Shown here: in pieces, positions 28,928-37,760 of the stretch
How the letters are laid out: every line of letters starts with the position of its first letter
Numbering within the stretch: position 1 is the stretch's first letter
NCBI GenBank assembly: GCA_002281775.1
Contig: NCGY01000010.1
Span: forward strand, 84,743-148,742
DNA: 64,000 nt
Origin: Hydrogenophilales bacterium 16-64-46
GTDB lineage: Bacteria > Pseudomonadota > Gammaproteobacteria > Burkholderiales > Thiobacillaceae
Direction of reading: 5' to 3'
Notes under the pieces: generated by a model
The model's input: the letters and a program-made list of their open reading frames with translations, nothing else
Database searches by the model: none
What the model was told of the DNA's origin: nothing
Position numbers and translations under genes: made by a program

Positions 28928-31900
28928 TCACTTTGCCGCGCCCAGCGTCATCGCGCTGCCGACGAATTTGTCCTTGAGCGACTGCTTGTCGGGCGCGGCC
29001 ATGGTGACGCGCGTGGCGGCCAAGCCCAGTTTCAGCAGTTCGTCGCGCGCTGCCTGTCCGCGCGACTGGCCCAGCTTCGCGAGCGCGTCATCCGGGAGCT
29101 TGAGCCGTTGCGTCAAGCGTTCCAGCAGTTCGGCGTGGAGGGCGGACGGCGGGCCTTCGGCGCGGGTCTTGAAGCGGCGCGCGAGGCGCTCGACGGTTTC
29201 GTTTTCCAGCACCCGTGCCGCCGCACCGGCATTCTTGTCCTGGAAACTGGTGCGCAGCTTCTGGTAATCGTCCTTGCCGGCTGCGGCGATGTAACGGTCT
29301 TCCAGCCAGGTCTGGATCTTGTACAGATTGACGTCGACCGGCCCCGGTGCTTCGCCCGGCGCGAGCTTGATGCCTACCACCTTCGCCGCCTCCTGGCGGA
29401 TGGCCAGTACCTGCAACGCACGGGTGTCGGCCTCGGGGTCGAAGCCCGGGGTGATGGTGAGCGTGAGCACCGGGCGCTTGGCGAGCGCGTCAGCCAGGGT
29501 TTTCAGCTTGCCCTGTTCCGGCGGCAGGAGCACGCTGCTGCCGGGATCGAACACCACCGCCTCGAATTTTTCCGAATCGCCCCCGAGCAGTTTGCCCAGC
29601 GCACGGAAGGGCGCGGTGACAAGTTTGGTCAGCACGTTGACGATGGCTTTCCAGATGATCTTGCCGTAGCTGAACTGCGGGTCGTCGAGGCTGCCGGACA
29701 CCGGCAGGTCGAGGTCGATCACGCCGTTGCTGTCTTCCAGCAGGGCAATCGCCAGGTCGAGCGGCAGATTCATCGCCTCGGGGCTGTCGACGCGCTCACC
29801 GAGCTTGAGCTTGTTGACGATGAACTTGTTCTCGCCTGCCAGCTGGCGCTGCTTGATCTTGTATTCGAGGTCGACCGACATCGTGCCGGAATCGATGCGC
29901 CGTCCCGCGAACTTTCCCGAGTAGGGCGTGAGGTTGGCCATCTCCAGCTTGCGAAACGCCAGCGTGAGGTCGGTGAACTCGGTGGCCTGGAACGGCTGGA
30001 TAGCCCCGCGCACGCGCGCCGAACCGTAGTCGTCGACCTTGCCGTCGAGCTCGACCTGCGCGGTGTTTTGGGTGTCGGTGGACAGGCCGGTGATCACGCC
30101 CGAGAGACCGTGCATGCGCGTGCCGAATTGCGGGGTCAGCGACAGGTCGGCGAATTCGGCATTGGCGTCGACGATGCGTACCCGTTCGATGGCCAGCGGG
30201 AAAGCCGGCCCGGCCGCCGCCGGGGCGGCAGGCTGCGCCTCTGCGGGCTTGGCTTCGGGCGCGGGCGGTGTACCGGCAGGCGCGCTGCTGCGCAGGACGC
30301 GCTTGAGGTTGATCGACTTGTCTTCGAAGATGATGACCTTGCCGAAGGGATTCTGCGCGACGAGTTCGGTCATGCGCAGCCGGTTGGGGGAGAGCGCCAG
30401 ATCGAGCGAATCGGACGACAGTTTCTTCCAGCCGAGGAAGGCGTCACCGGTGTCTTCCTCGGTGATGGCGAGGTCGTCCACGGCAAAGCCGCCGTCGAAA
30501 TCGACCCGGGTACCGGCCTTGCCGGGGGCGAAGGCCAGCTTGCCGCGCGTCGACGCCGCGCCGGATTGCAGATCCAGGCGGGCGACCTGGTTGACGTAGG
30601 GTGCGAAAGGCTTGAGCGACAGGCCGGCCAGTTTCAGGTCGAGTTTGCCCTGGGCCTTGCCTGGCGTGACGCTGCCGCTGGCGGTGAAGCGCCCGCCTTG
30701 CTTCAGGGCAAAACCCGCTTCCACCGGCACCGGTTTGTTGAGATCGAGGCTCAGATCGCGCAGCGAGACCCGTCCCTGGGTGAGATCGAGCCGTACCGCT
30801 TTGGCAGGCGATTCATCGACGATGCCGACGTCGACGCCGTCGATCACAAATCGCGCCAGGCTCAAGGCGAAGGGCTGGCCGGATGCCGCTGCCGGTTTGG
30901 CGGCCGGTGCGGCCGGTACTGACGCGCCGGGCGCTTTCCTGAGAATGTCGGCCCAGTTGATCTGCTTCTGCTTGTCGAGCCGCACCTCGGTGCGTGCGCC
31001 CTGGAGTTCCACTGCCTCCACATCGAGCTGCTGCTCCGCCAGTTTCAGATTGGCGTTGACTAGCGCGGCGCGCGCCAGCGACGCGACTTCACGCGTGCCG
31101 GACTGCACCCGCACCGGCCCCAGCGCGGCGTTGATCGGGCCGACCACGAGCGCCGGACGCGCGCCGATCTCGCCCGCCAGCGCCGCCGTGAGACCAAAGC
31201 CTTCGGCCGAGACCATGAGCGGGGTGGCATAGCCGCGATCCGTGAACCGCGCGGCCCAGTCAGCCAAGCTGATTTCCTGCACGGCGAGCTTCCAGGCCGG
31301 CGGGGCGGCGGCAGGCTTGGCAGGGGCGGGGGCCAGTTCAGCCCCCGCATCCGGTGCGGCCTCCGGGGCAAACAGCGTCTGCCAGTCGAGCGTGCCGTTC
31401 GCCGACCGGGTGGCGGCGAGCCGTCCGCCCGCCAGACTCAGTTTGGCCACCGCCACCTTGCGCGCGGCGAGGTCGAGGCTGGCGTTGCCGATGCGGGCGT
31501 CGGCCAGCTGCAGGACCGGGTCGCCGCCGTCGCGCGGCGTCAGCGCCAGATCCTCGACCACCAGGTTGGCGCCCTCTATCCGCACCCAGGGCTGGTCGTT
31601 GCCCGCCGCATCACGCACCATGGCGAATCGATAATTCAGGCCCGCCGCGACCGTGCCGGTAGGCACGTCGAACTTGCGCGGGCTCTTGATCGCACGCAGC
31701 AAGTTGGCGATCCGCACGCTCTCCAGGCCCAGCGTGCCGTTCGACGCGATCGGGTTGAGCGCGATGTCGCCTTTCCACTTGAGCGTCCCGCCCTGCTCCG
31801 GCAGTTTCGCGGCAATCAGGTAATCGCCCCGATCCTCGGGCAGGGTGGAGAGACCGTCGAGTTCGATCCCCAGCGGGCGCAGCGATACACGGAAAGGCTT

Positions 31901-32401
31901 GCCAGGGCGGTTGGTGTCGACGTAATCGATGTCACCCTCGCTGACCCGGATGTGGTCGACCAGCACCCGCGCAAGGGTGTCCGAGGGCGGTGACTTGTCC
32001 TCAGCCAGCTTGTCGAGCAAAGCCTGCCAGTTGAGCCGGCCGCCGGGCGCGACCTTGAAAGTGGCAGCCGGCCGGTCGAGCTGGATGTCCTGAATGCGCC
32101 ACGCCCAGCGCGCGAGGCCGGTGGTGCCGACATTCACATACAAACGCTCGAAGCCCGCCAGCGGCGCGCCATCCCGTTCAGCAAGCTTGAGGCCGGTGAT
32201 CGTCGCTTCGAGTGTGAGCGGGTTGAACTTCACTTCCTGCGCGGACAGCCGGCTGGCGAGTTTTTCCTCGCCCACCCACGGCAGCAGTTTCTGCGCCAGC
32301 GGGTTGACCAGAAAGAAGCCGAACAGCAGGTAGACGCCGAACAGCCCCGCCGCGATCAGGACAGGCAGGCTGAGGAGGATTTTCAGGATGCGGGCCGGCA
32401 T
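28928..32401 (-). CDS. Large DUF748 (AsmA-like) membrane-anchored protein
   Basis: A 1157-residue protein with one N-terminal membrane anchor (ILLSLPVLIAAGLFGVYLLFGFF) and a long periplasmic part. The repeated beta-strand character, phrases such as VNVGTTGLARWAWRIQDIQLDRPAA, and alanine- and proline-rich linkers (two, near the middle) place it in the DUF748/AsmA-like group. Proteins of this kind are thought to bridge the periplasm and help move lipids to the outer membrane, but no role is proven for this one. It is convergent with uvrA (31-bp gap) and has no operon partner. Confidence 0.88.
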   Translation of the reverse strand: MPARILKILLSLPVLIAAGLFGVYLLFGFFLVNPLAQKLLPWVGEEKLASRLSAQEVKFNPLTLEATITGLKLAERDGAPLAGFERLYVNVGTTGLARWAWRIQDIQLDRPAATFKVAPGGRLNWQALLDKLAEDKSPPSDTLARVLVDHIRVSEGDIDYVDTNRPGKPFRVSLRPLGIELDGLSTLPEDRGDYLIAAKLPEQGGTLKWKGDIALNPIASNGTLGLESVRIANLLRAIKSPRKFDVPTGTVAAGLNYRFAMVRDAAGNDQPWVRIEGANLVVEDLALTPRDGGDPVLQLADARIGNASLDLAARKVAVAKLSLAGGRLAATRSANGTLDWQTLFAPEAAPDAGAELAPAPAKPAAAPPAWKLAVQEISLADWAARFTDRGYATPLMVSAEGFGLTAALAGEIGARPALVVGPINAALGPVRVQSGTREVASLARAALVNANLKLAEQQLDVEAVELQGARTEVRLDKQKQINWADILRKAPGASVPAAPAAKPAAASGQPFALSLARFVIDGVDVGIVDESPAKAVRLDLTQGRVSLRDLSLDLNKPVPVEAGFALKQGGRFTASGSVTPGKAQGKLDLKLAGLSLKPFAPYVNQVARLDLQSGAASTRGKLAFAPGKAGTRVDFDGGFAVDDLAITEEDTGDAFLGWKKLSSDSLDLALSPNRLRMTELVAQNPFGKVIIFEDKSINLKRVLRSSAPAGTPPAPEAKPAEAQPAAPAAAGPAFPLAIERVRIVDANAEFADLSLTPQFGTRMHGLSGVITGLSTDTQNTAQVELDGKVDDYGSARVRGAIQPFQATEFTDLTLAFRKLEMANLTPYSGKFAGRRIDSGTMSVDLEYKIKQRQLAGENKFIVNKLKLGERVDSPEAMNLPLDLAIALLEDSNGVIDLDLPVSGSLDDPQFSYGKIIWKAIVNVLTKLVTAPFRALGKLLGGDSEKFEAVVFDPGSSVLLPPEQGKLKTLADALAKRPVLTLTITPGFDPEADTRALQVLAIRQEAAKVVGIKLAPGEAPGPVDVNLYKIQTWLEDRYIAAAGKDDYQKLRTSFQDKNAGAAARVLENETVERLARRFKTRAEGPPSALHAELLERLTQRLKLPDDALAKLGQSRGQAARDELLKLGLAATRVTMAAPDKQSLKDKFVGSAMTLGAAK

Positions 32402-32454
32402 GGAATCTCCCAGTGGGCACTCGCCCCCGGCGCTGCCCGTTGATGTGTTTGTTG

Positions 32455-32547
32455 GTTATTGATCCGAAACCAATGAAGTAGAAAACAGGTGCCAGTGCAG
32501 GCATGCCGTATTGGCCGAAAAGCCGCACAGGGTTTCCGATCAATAAC
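32455..32547. repeat. Inverted repeat pair 1, GTTATT...AATAAC termini
   Basis: A 17-bp arm at 32455-32471 (GTTATTGATCCGAAACC) matches its partner at 32531-32547 with one mismatch, about 59 bp apart. It lies upstream of the DUF748 gene; the gap around it (32402-32662) has no coding potential. Confidence 0.7.
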
Positions 32548-32563
32548 AATCAAACCTCGACGC

Positions 32564-32606
32564 GTTATTGGGGGGAATTCAAGTTCTTGAATTTCCCCCT
32601 AATAAC
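32564..32606. repeat. Inverted repeat pair 2, 43-bp near-perfect palindrome
   Basis: The arms GTTATTGGGGGGAATTCAAG (32564-32583) and its partner at 32586-32606 are nearly exact reverse complements with a two-base centre. The ends, GTTATT and AATAAC, are the same as those of pair 1 next to it. Confidence 0.75.
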
Positions 32607-32662
32607 TATATCGCCTGAAAACCGCCGGACAAACGGGCAACTGAAAAATTCTGTGGTGCGCG

Positions 32663-33229
32663 TCAGTCGCTGGCCTGCTGGATTTCGCGGATGACGCGAA
32701 AGATTTCCCGGAACGCCCTGGGCGGCTTGCCGCGTGCGGCTTCGTCGCGCGCGTTGCGGATGAGCTGGCGCAGATGCGTGGCGTCAGCGCCGGGAAACTG
32801 GTTGAGGAACAGCGTCAGCGCCTCGTTGTCGGCGATGAGCCTGTCGCGCCATTTCTCGGCCTGGTGCAGCTTCGCGTTTTCGGCGGCGGATACGCCGTTG
32901 AACACATCCAGCTGGGCCTGGATCGGTGCGGGGTCGATGCCGCGCATGAGCTTGCCGATGTACTGCTTCTGCCGGCGCAGCGCGCCGTTCTGGGTGATCT
33001 TGCGACAGTCGGCGACGGCGGTACGCAGGTCGTCGGGCAGGTCGATGCGCTTGAACTGCGCGTCGGGCAGTTTCACCAGCACTTCGCCCAGCGCCTGCAA
33101 GGCTTCGACCTCGCGCTTGATCTGGCTCTTGCTGGGGCCGTCGTAGACGTCGTCGGGGTCGAATTGCAGTTCGGCATCAGGGTCGATCAAGCGCACAGTC
33201 GGTCTTTCGGTTGCTGTTATCATCGACAT
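32663..33229 (-). CDS. darP: Ribosome biogenesis factor DarP (DUF615/YjgA)
   Basis: The E. coli homologue YjgA/DarP associates with the assembling 50S subunit. The 188-residue sequence has the SKSQIKREVEALQALGE start of the conserved core, a KITQNGALRRQKQYIGKLMR segment and a helical C-terminal end (ATHLRQLIRNARDEAARGKPPRAFREIF). Start at ATG 33229 was chosen because the upstream extension adds no conserved residues. It is divergent from pmbA, and the gap of 47 bp must hold both promoters; the two genes are also neighbours in other proteobacteria. Confidence 0.94.
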   Translation of the reverse strand: MSMITATERPTVRLIDPDAELQFDPDDVYDGPSKSQIKREVEALQALGEVLVKLPDAQFKRIDLPDDLRTAVADCRKITQNGALRRQKQYIGKLMRGIDPAPIQAQLDVFNGVSAAENAKLHQAEKWRDRLIADNEALTLFLNQFPGADATHLRQLIRNARDEAARGKPPRAFREIFRVIREIQQASD

Positions 33230-33276
33230 TGTAGTTTCCCGCCTGATAAAAACGCAGCCGACGCGCCCAAACACCC

Positions 33277-34617
33277 ATGTCCAGCTCCCAATTCAGCTAC
33301 ACCCGAGACCAGTTCGCCGCGCTTTCGCAAATCGTGATCGACCACGCCATGAAAAACGGCGCGACCGCCGCCGACACCGAAATCTCCGAAGGTGTCGGCC
33401 AGAACGTGTCGGTGCGCAAGGGCGAAATCGAAACCATTGAATACAACAAGGACAAGGGCGCCGGCGTCACCGTCTACATCGGCCAGCGACGCGGCCACGC
33501 GTCGACCTCCGACCTCACCGCAGCCGCGCTGAAAAGCGCAGTGGACAAGGCGCTGACCATCGCCCGCTACACCGCCGAGGACGAGGCCGCCGGCCTTGCG
33601 GATGCCAGCCGGCTGGAAAAGAACCCGCCTGACCTCGATCTGTATCACCCCTGGGCGCTGTCGGTGGAAGAAGCCGCCGAGCGCGCGCGCGCCTGCGAAG
33701 CCGCTGCGCTGGCGGTGGACAAGCGGCTGACCAACTCGGAAGGCGCGGGCGTCTCCACGCACACGTCACATTTCATCTATGCCAACAGCCTGGGGTTCTG
33801 CGACGGTTACGCCAGCTCGCGCCACGGCATCTCGGTGGCGGTGATCGGCGAGGACCAGGACGCCATGCAGCGCGACTACTGGTACAGCAGCGCGCGCGAC
33901 GGCCATCTCCTCGACGCGCCCGAAACCGTGGGCCGTATCGCCGGCGAACGCACGGTGCGACGCCTCAACGGCCGCAAGCTCGACACGCGCACCTGCCCGG
34001 TGGTGTTCGAGGCCCAGATTGCCACCGGCCTCATTGGCAATTTCGTCGCCGCGGTATCGGGCGGCAGCCTGTACCGCAAATCGTCCTTCCTGCTCGACAG
34101 CCTGGGCAAGCCAGTGTTTGCGCCGCACGTCAGCATCCGCGAAACACCCTTTGTGCGCGGCGCGCTGGGCAGCGCGCCCTTCGATTCGGAGGGCGTGGCC
34201 TGCATGGAGCGCGACATCGTCAGGAACGGCGTGGTCGAAGGCTATTTCCTCTCCAGCTATTCCGCGCGCAAACTCGGGATGGCGAGCACCGGTAACGCTG
34301 GCGGCAGTCACCTGCTCGCCGTCTCGCACGGCGACCTCGACCTCGCCGGCCTGCTGCGCGAAATGGGCACGGGTCTCCTGGTCACGGAGTTGCTCGGCCA
34401 GGGGGCCAACATGGTCACCGGCGACTATTCGCGCGGCGCAGCGGGATTCTGGGTGGAGAACGGCGAAATCCAGTATCCGGTCGAGGAAATCACCATTGCC
34501 GGCAACCTCGCCGACATGTTCAAGGGCATCGCCGCCATCGGCCGCGACGTCGAAATGCGCAGCACGCGGCAGGTCGGCTCGATCCTGATTGACCACATGA
34601 CGGTAGCTGGCAACTGA
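33277..34617 (+). CDS. pmbA: Metalloprotease PmbA (TldE)
   Basis: PmbA partners TldD in a heterodimeric protease that removes leader peptides and degrades unfolded peptides such as CcdA; the zinc site is in TldD, not here. The 446-residue protein has the family signatures GATAADTEISEGVGQ, the central SHTSHFIYANS region and the C-terminal DYSRGAAGFWVENGEI. The ATG at 33277 suits the start of known proteins. The next gene begins 2 bp after its stop, so it leads an operon. Confidence 0.96.
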   Translation: MSSSQFSYTRDQFAALSQIVIDHAMKNGATAADTEISEGVGQNVSVRKGEIETIEYNKDKGAGVTVYIGQRRGHASTSDLTAAALKSAVDKALTIARYTAEDEAAGLADASRLEKNPPDLDLYHPWALSVEEAAERARACEAAALAVDKRLTNSEGAGVSTHTSHFIYANSLGFCDGYASSRHGISVAVIGEDQDAMQRDYWYSSARDGHLLDAPETVGRIAGERTVRRLNGRKLDTRTCPVVFEAQIATGLIGNFVAAVSGGSLYRKSSFLLDSLGKPVFAPHVSIRETPFVRGALGSAPFDSEGVACMERDIVRNGVVEGYFLSSYSARKLGMASTGNAGGSHLLAVSHGDLDLAGLLREMGTGLLVTELLGQGANMVTGDYSRGAAGFWVENGEIQYPVEEITIAGNLADMFKGIAAIGRDVEMRSTRQVGSILIDHMTVAGN

Positions 34618-34618
34618 C

Positions 34619-35239
34619 ATGCAGCTGGCGCTGGCGGCAGCACGCCTCTGGCTGGCGCTGTTTGCTCTGCTGATCGTTGCCGGTTGCGAACGCGCCCCCA
34701 CCCTCTCCCGGCTCAACCCGCATGATGTCATCGTCGCCTTCGGTGACAGCCTCACCTACGGCACCGGTGCCCAGCCCGAATCGTCCTACCCTGCGGTGCT
34801 GGCGGGTCTGACGGGCCGCACGGTGATCAATGCCGGCGTGCCCGGCGATACCACGGCCGACGGTCTCGCGCGCCTGCCCGGCGTGCTCGCCGAACACAGG
34901 CCCCGACTAGTGCTGCTCTGCCTCGGCGGCAACGATCTGTTGCGCCGTATCCCGGAAGCCGACACCGAAACCCACCTGCGCCTGCTCGCCCGCACCATCC
35001 GCGAAAGCGGCGCGGAGCTGGTGCTGATCGGCGTGCCAGAACCCAGGCTGTTCGGCGGGGCGGCCCCCGTCTATGCCCGGCTGGCCGAGGAAATCGGCGT
35101 GCCGCTGGAGGAGGCGGTGTTTGTCGATGTGCTGAAGGACAATCGACTGAAATCCGACCCCGTCCACGCCAACGCGGCCGGCTATCGTGTGGTGGCCGAA
35201 CGGCTGGCCGAATTCCTGAGAGAATCCGGCGCACTGTAA
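34619..35239 (+). CDS. tesA: TesA-like GDSL lysophospholipase/arylesterase lipoprotein
   Basis: An SGNH hydrolase of 206 residues. The four blocks are present: VIVAFGDSLTYGTGA with Ser, INAGVPGD with Gly, LLCLGGNDLLR with Asn, and SDPVHANAAGY with Asp and His. The N-terminus ends in LLIVAGC, a lipobox, so the mature protein should be lipid-anchored at Cys20-21 rather than freely periplasmic as in E. coli TesA. Activity toward acyl-CoA or lysophospholipids is possible. It overlaps nothing but follows pmbA by 2 bp. Confidence 0.9.
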   Translation: MQLALAAARLWLALFALLIVAGCERAPTLSRLNPHDVIVAFGDSLTYGTGAQPESSYPAVLAGLTGRTVINAGVPGDTTADGLARLPGVLAEHRPRLVLLCLGGNDLLRRIPEADTETHLRLLARTIRESGAELVLIGVPEPRLFGGAAPVYARLAEEIGVPLEEAVFVDVLKDNRLKSDPVHANAAGYRVVAERLAEFLRESGAL

Positions 35240-35253
35240 ACAGGGACTCCCGC

Positions 35254-35793
35254 ATGAATGGACTGCTCGCCCTTGCCCGCCTGATCGACCGGCTGACCGA
35301 AACCGTCGGCCGCACCGCGATCTGGATCGTCCTCGTCGCCACCCTCATTTCCGCAGGCAATGCGCTCAGTCGCTATGTGCTGGGCGAAAGCTCGAACGCC
35401 TGGCTGGAAATCCAGTGGTATCTGTTCGGCGCGATGTTCCTGCTGACCGCCGGCTACACACTCAAGCACAACGGCCATGTGCGCATCGACATCTTCTACA
35501 ACCGGCTGGGACCGCGCGGCCGAGCCTGGACCGATCTGCTCGGCGGGCTGTTCTTCCTGCTGCCGATGGCCGTGCTGCTGGCCTGGCTGTCGTGGCCGAT
35601 GTTCCACGAGGCTTGGGTCACACAGGAAATGTCGCCCGATGCGGGCGGACTGGCGCGCTGGCCGGTAAAACTGCTGCTGCCGGTGGGTTTTGCCCTGCTG
35701 GCCTTGCAGGGTGTCGCCGAAATCATCAAGCGACTCGGTGTGCTGACCGGGCATGTCGCGCTGCCCCGTGAGCCCCCGGAGGAGCCGGTCTGA
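35254..35793 (+). CDS. dctQ: TRAP transporter small permease (DctQ)
   Basis: DctQ is the small membrane subunit of a tripartite ATP-independent transporter. The 179-residue protein has four hydrophobic segments, starting at about residue 22 (TAIWIVLVATLISAGNALSRY), and the family's WLEIQWYLFGAMFLLTAGYTLK region. The last codon overlaps the start of dctM by one base (TGATG). Substrate of the transporter is not known; the periplasmic DctP is not beside it. Confidence 0.92.
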   Translation: MNGLLALARLIDRLTETVGRTAIWIVLVATLISAGNALSRYVLGESSNAWLEIQWYLFGAMFLLTAGYTLKHNGHVRIDIFYNRLGPRGRAWTDLLGGLFFLLPMAVLLAWLSWPMFHEAWVTQEMSPDAGGLARWPVKLLLPVGFALLALQGVAEIIKRLGVLTGHVALPREPPEEPV

Positions 35794-37184
35794 TGGAGAA
35801 CCTCGCCCCCCTGATGTTCCTCGGCCTGGTAGTTTTCCTGCTACTGGGCTACCCGGTGGCGTTTGCGCTGGCCGCCAACGGTCTGCTGTTTGCCGGCATC
35901 GGGCTGGCCACCGGCTGGTTCGACCTGGCCCTGCTGCAGGCGCTGCCGGAACGGGTCTACGGTATTGTCGCCAACCCCACGCTGCTGGCGATTCCCTTCT
36001 TTGCCTTCATGGGCCTGATCCTAGAACGCTCGGGCATGGCCGAGGACCTGCTCGACACCATCGGCCAACTCTTCGGCTCACTCAAGGGCGGGCTGGCCTA
36101 CGCGGTGATCCTGGTCGGCGGCCTGCTCGCCGCCACCACCGGTGTGGTCGCCGCCACCGTCATCGCCATGGGCCTCATCTCGCTGCCGGTGATGCTGCGC
36201 TACGGCTACGACAAACGGCTGGCCTCGGGTGTCATCGCCGCCTCGGGCACGCTGGCGCAGATCGTGCCACCGTCATTAGTCTTGATCGTGCTGGCCGACC
36301 AGCTCGGCGCGTCGGTGGGCGACATGTACAAGGGCGCGTTGCTGCCCGGGCTCGGACTGATCGGGATGTATCTCGCGTTTGTCTTCCTGCTGACCCTGTT
36401 CCGGCCGCAGCTCGTGCCCGCCATGCCGGCGTCGGCGCGCACCCTGCATGGCACGGCGCTCGGGCTGCGCGTGCTCACCACGCTGGTACCACCGCTGGTG
36501 CTGATTTTCCTCGTGCTGGGCACCATTTTCCTCGGCATCGCCACGCCCACCGAAGGCGGCGCAATGGGCGCGGCGGGTGCGCTGTTGCTGGCGTGGGCAC
36601 GCGGGCGGCTCACCCGCCTGCAACTGACGCAGGCGATGGACAGCACGACGCGGCTCACCACCTTCGTCATCTTCATCCTCATCGGCTCGACCATTTTCAC
36701 CCTGGTCTTCCGCGGCCTCGACGGCGACCTCTGGGTGGAGCATCTGTTCGGTCACCTGCCGGGCGGGGTGCTCGGCTTCCTCATCGCCGTCAACCTGCTG
36801 GTCTTCGTGCTGGCGTTCTTCCTCGACTTCTTCGAGATCGCCTTCATCGTCGTGCCGCTGCTCGCGCCAGTGGCCGCCAAGCTGGGCATCGACCCCATCT
36901 GGTTCGGCGTGATGCTGGCGGTGAACATCCAGACCGCCTTCATGCACCCGCCTTTCGGCTTTGCCTTGTTCTACCTCAAGAGCGTGGCACCGAAATCGAT
37001 CCGTACCGCCGACATCTACTGGGGGGCCATTCCCTTCCTGATCATCCAGCTGCTGATGGTGGCGCTGGTGCTGGCCTTCCCGCAGATCGTCCTGCGCGAT
37101 GTACCGGCGGATGCCAGCAGCGTCACCGAAATCCCCATCAGCGTCGACCCTGACGCCAATTTCCTGCCGCCCGAATGGCGCTAG
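35793..37184 (+). CDS. dctM: TRAP transporter large permease (DctM)
   Basis: A 463-residue protein with about twelve membrane segments, typical of the DctM subunit that drives Na+- or H+-coupled uptake. Family segments VFLLLGYPVAFALAANGLLF, LAIPFFAFMGLILERSG, the helix with GTLAQIVPPSLVLIVLADQ, and MLAVNIQTAFMHPPFGFALF are intact. It overlaps dctQ by one base and ends before a terminator. Without a linked binding protein its substrate is unknown; carboxylates such as C4-dicarboxylates or acidic sugars are the usual ones. Confidence 0.95.
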   Translation: MENLAPLMFLGLVVFLLLGYPVAFALAANGLLFAGIGLATGWFDLALLQALPERVYGIVANPTLLAIPFFAFMGLILERSGMAEDLLDTIGQLFGSLKGGLAYAVILVGGLLAATTGVVAATVIAMGLISLPVMLRYGYDKRLASGVIAASGTLAQIVPPSLVLIVLADQLGASVGDMYKGALLPGLGLIGMYLAFVFLLTLFRPQLVPAMPASARTLHGTALGLRVLTTLVPPLVLIFLVLGTIFLGIATPTEGGAMGAAGALLLAWARGRLTRLQLTQAMDSTTRLTTFVIFILIGSTIFTLVFRGLDGDLWVEHLFGHLPGGVLGFLIAVNLLVFVLAFFLDFFEIAFIVVPLLAPVAAKLGIDPIWFGVMLAVNIQTAFMHPPFGFALFYLKSVAPKSIRTADIYWGAIPFLIIQLLMVALVLAFPQIVLRDVPADASSVTEIPISVDPDANFLPPEWR

Positions 37185-37218
37185 CGGTATCGAAAGCAGC
37201 AGAGTTCGCTCCCCACCC

Positions 37219-37252
37219 AAGCCGGTTTGTCCACGACAATCCGGCTTTTTTT
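37219..37252 (+). terminator. Rho-independent terminator of the pmbA-dctM operon
   Basis: A 7-bp stem (37219-37225 with 37241-37247, AAGCCGG/CCGGCTT) closes a 15-base loop and is followed by T7. It comes 35 bp after the dctM stop. Confidence 0.82.
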
Positions 37253-37316
37253 ATTTCGTGCCGTCTCAATAAAACAACTCCGTCATGGACAAACAGGCGA
37301 TTCAAGCAATTTCGCC

Positions 37317-37346
37317 TTGACACAATATCGATAAAACTAATATTCT
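37317..37346 (+). promoter_or_regulatory. Sigma70-like promoter of the cytochrome cluster
   Basis: TTGACA (37317-37322) is followed by an 18-bp spacer and TATTCT (37341-37346). The region is AT-rich against its GC-rich neighbourhood and leads directly to the first cytochrome gene, 48 bp downstream, with an AGGAG ribosome site. Confidence 0.6.
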
Positions 37347-37358
37347 AATATTCAGTTT
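37334..37358. promoter_or_regulatory. Candidate operator palindrome over the cytochrome cluster -10
   Basis: The sequence from 37334 (AAACTAATATT) and the opposite arm (AATATTCAGTTT to 37358) are inverted with one base inserted. The palindrome overlaps the -10 hexamer, where a repressor or activator would be expected to work. Confidence 0.4.
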
Positions 37359-37394
37359 TTCGATTCTTTTTATCCCTGTCTTCAGGAGCAGTCC

Positions 37395-37754
37395 ATGAAA
37401 CTCGTCCACGCCCTCGTTCTTGCCTCCCTCACGGTTTCCGGCTCCGCTTTTGCCCTGGGCGACCCCGCTGCGGGCGAGCGCAAGGCGGCCACCTGTGTGT
37501 CCTGCCATGGCAGCGCCAGCTTCTCCGGCATGTTCCCGCTGGTCCAGCTGGCAGGCCGCGACGCCGACAAGCTGGCCACCAAGACCAACAAATACCGTAG
37601 CGGCAAGCTCTTCTCGCCGCTGATGAACATGTCGGTGATGGCCCTGTCGGACCAGGACGTGGAAGACATCGCCGCCTACTACCAGAAGCTCGGCAAGCCT
37701 TTCCTGGCGATGCCCGGCATTCGCGGCGACGAAGACATCACGGCTGCCAAGTAA
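37395..37754 (+). CDS. Secreted monohaem cytochrome c
   Basis: A 119-residue class I-like cytochrome c. After a signal peptide (LVHALVLASLTVSGSAFA) comes the haem-binding CVSCH, near residue 36, and a Met-containing segment (SPLMNMSVMALSDQDVEDIAAYY) that should supply the sixth ligand. It is a periplasmic electron carrier. It begins a five-gene run with b561-type, SHP-like and dihaem cytochromes, suggesting it may be the soluble partner in this chain. Its sequence resembles the c-type domains attached to sulfide-oxidising flavocytochromes, but no such flavoprotein is present here. Confidence 0.92.
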   Translation: MKLVHALVLASLTVSGSAFALGDPAAGERKAATCVSCHGSASFSGMFPLVQLAGRDADKLATKTNKYRSGKLFSPLMNMSVMALSDQDVEDIAAYYQKLGKPFLAMPGIRGDEDITAAK

Positions 37755-37760
37755 GCTTCC

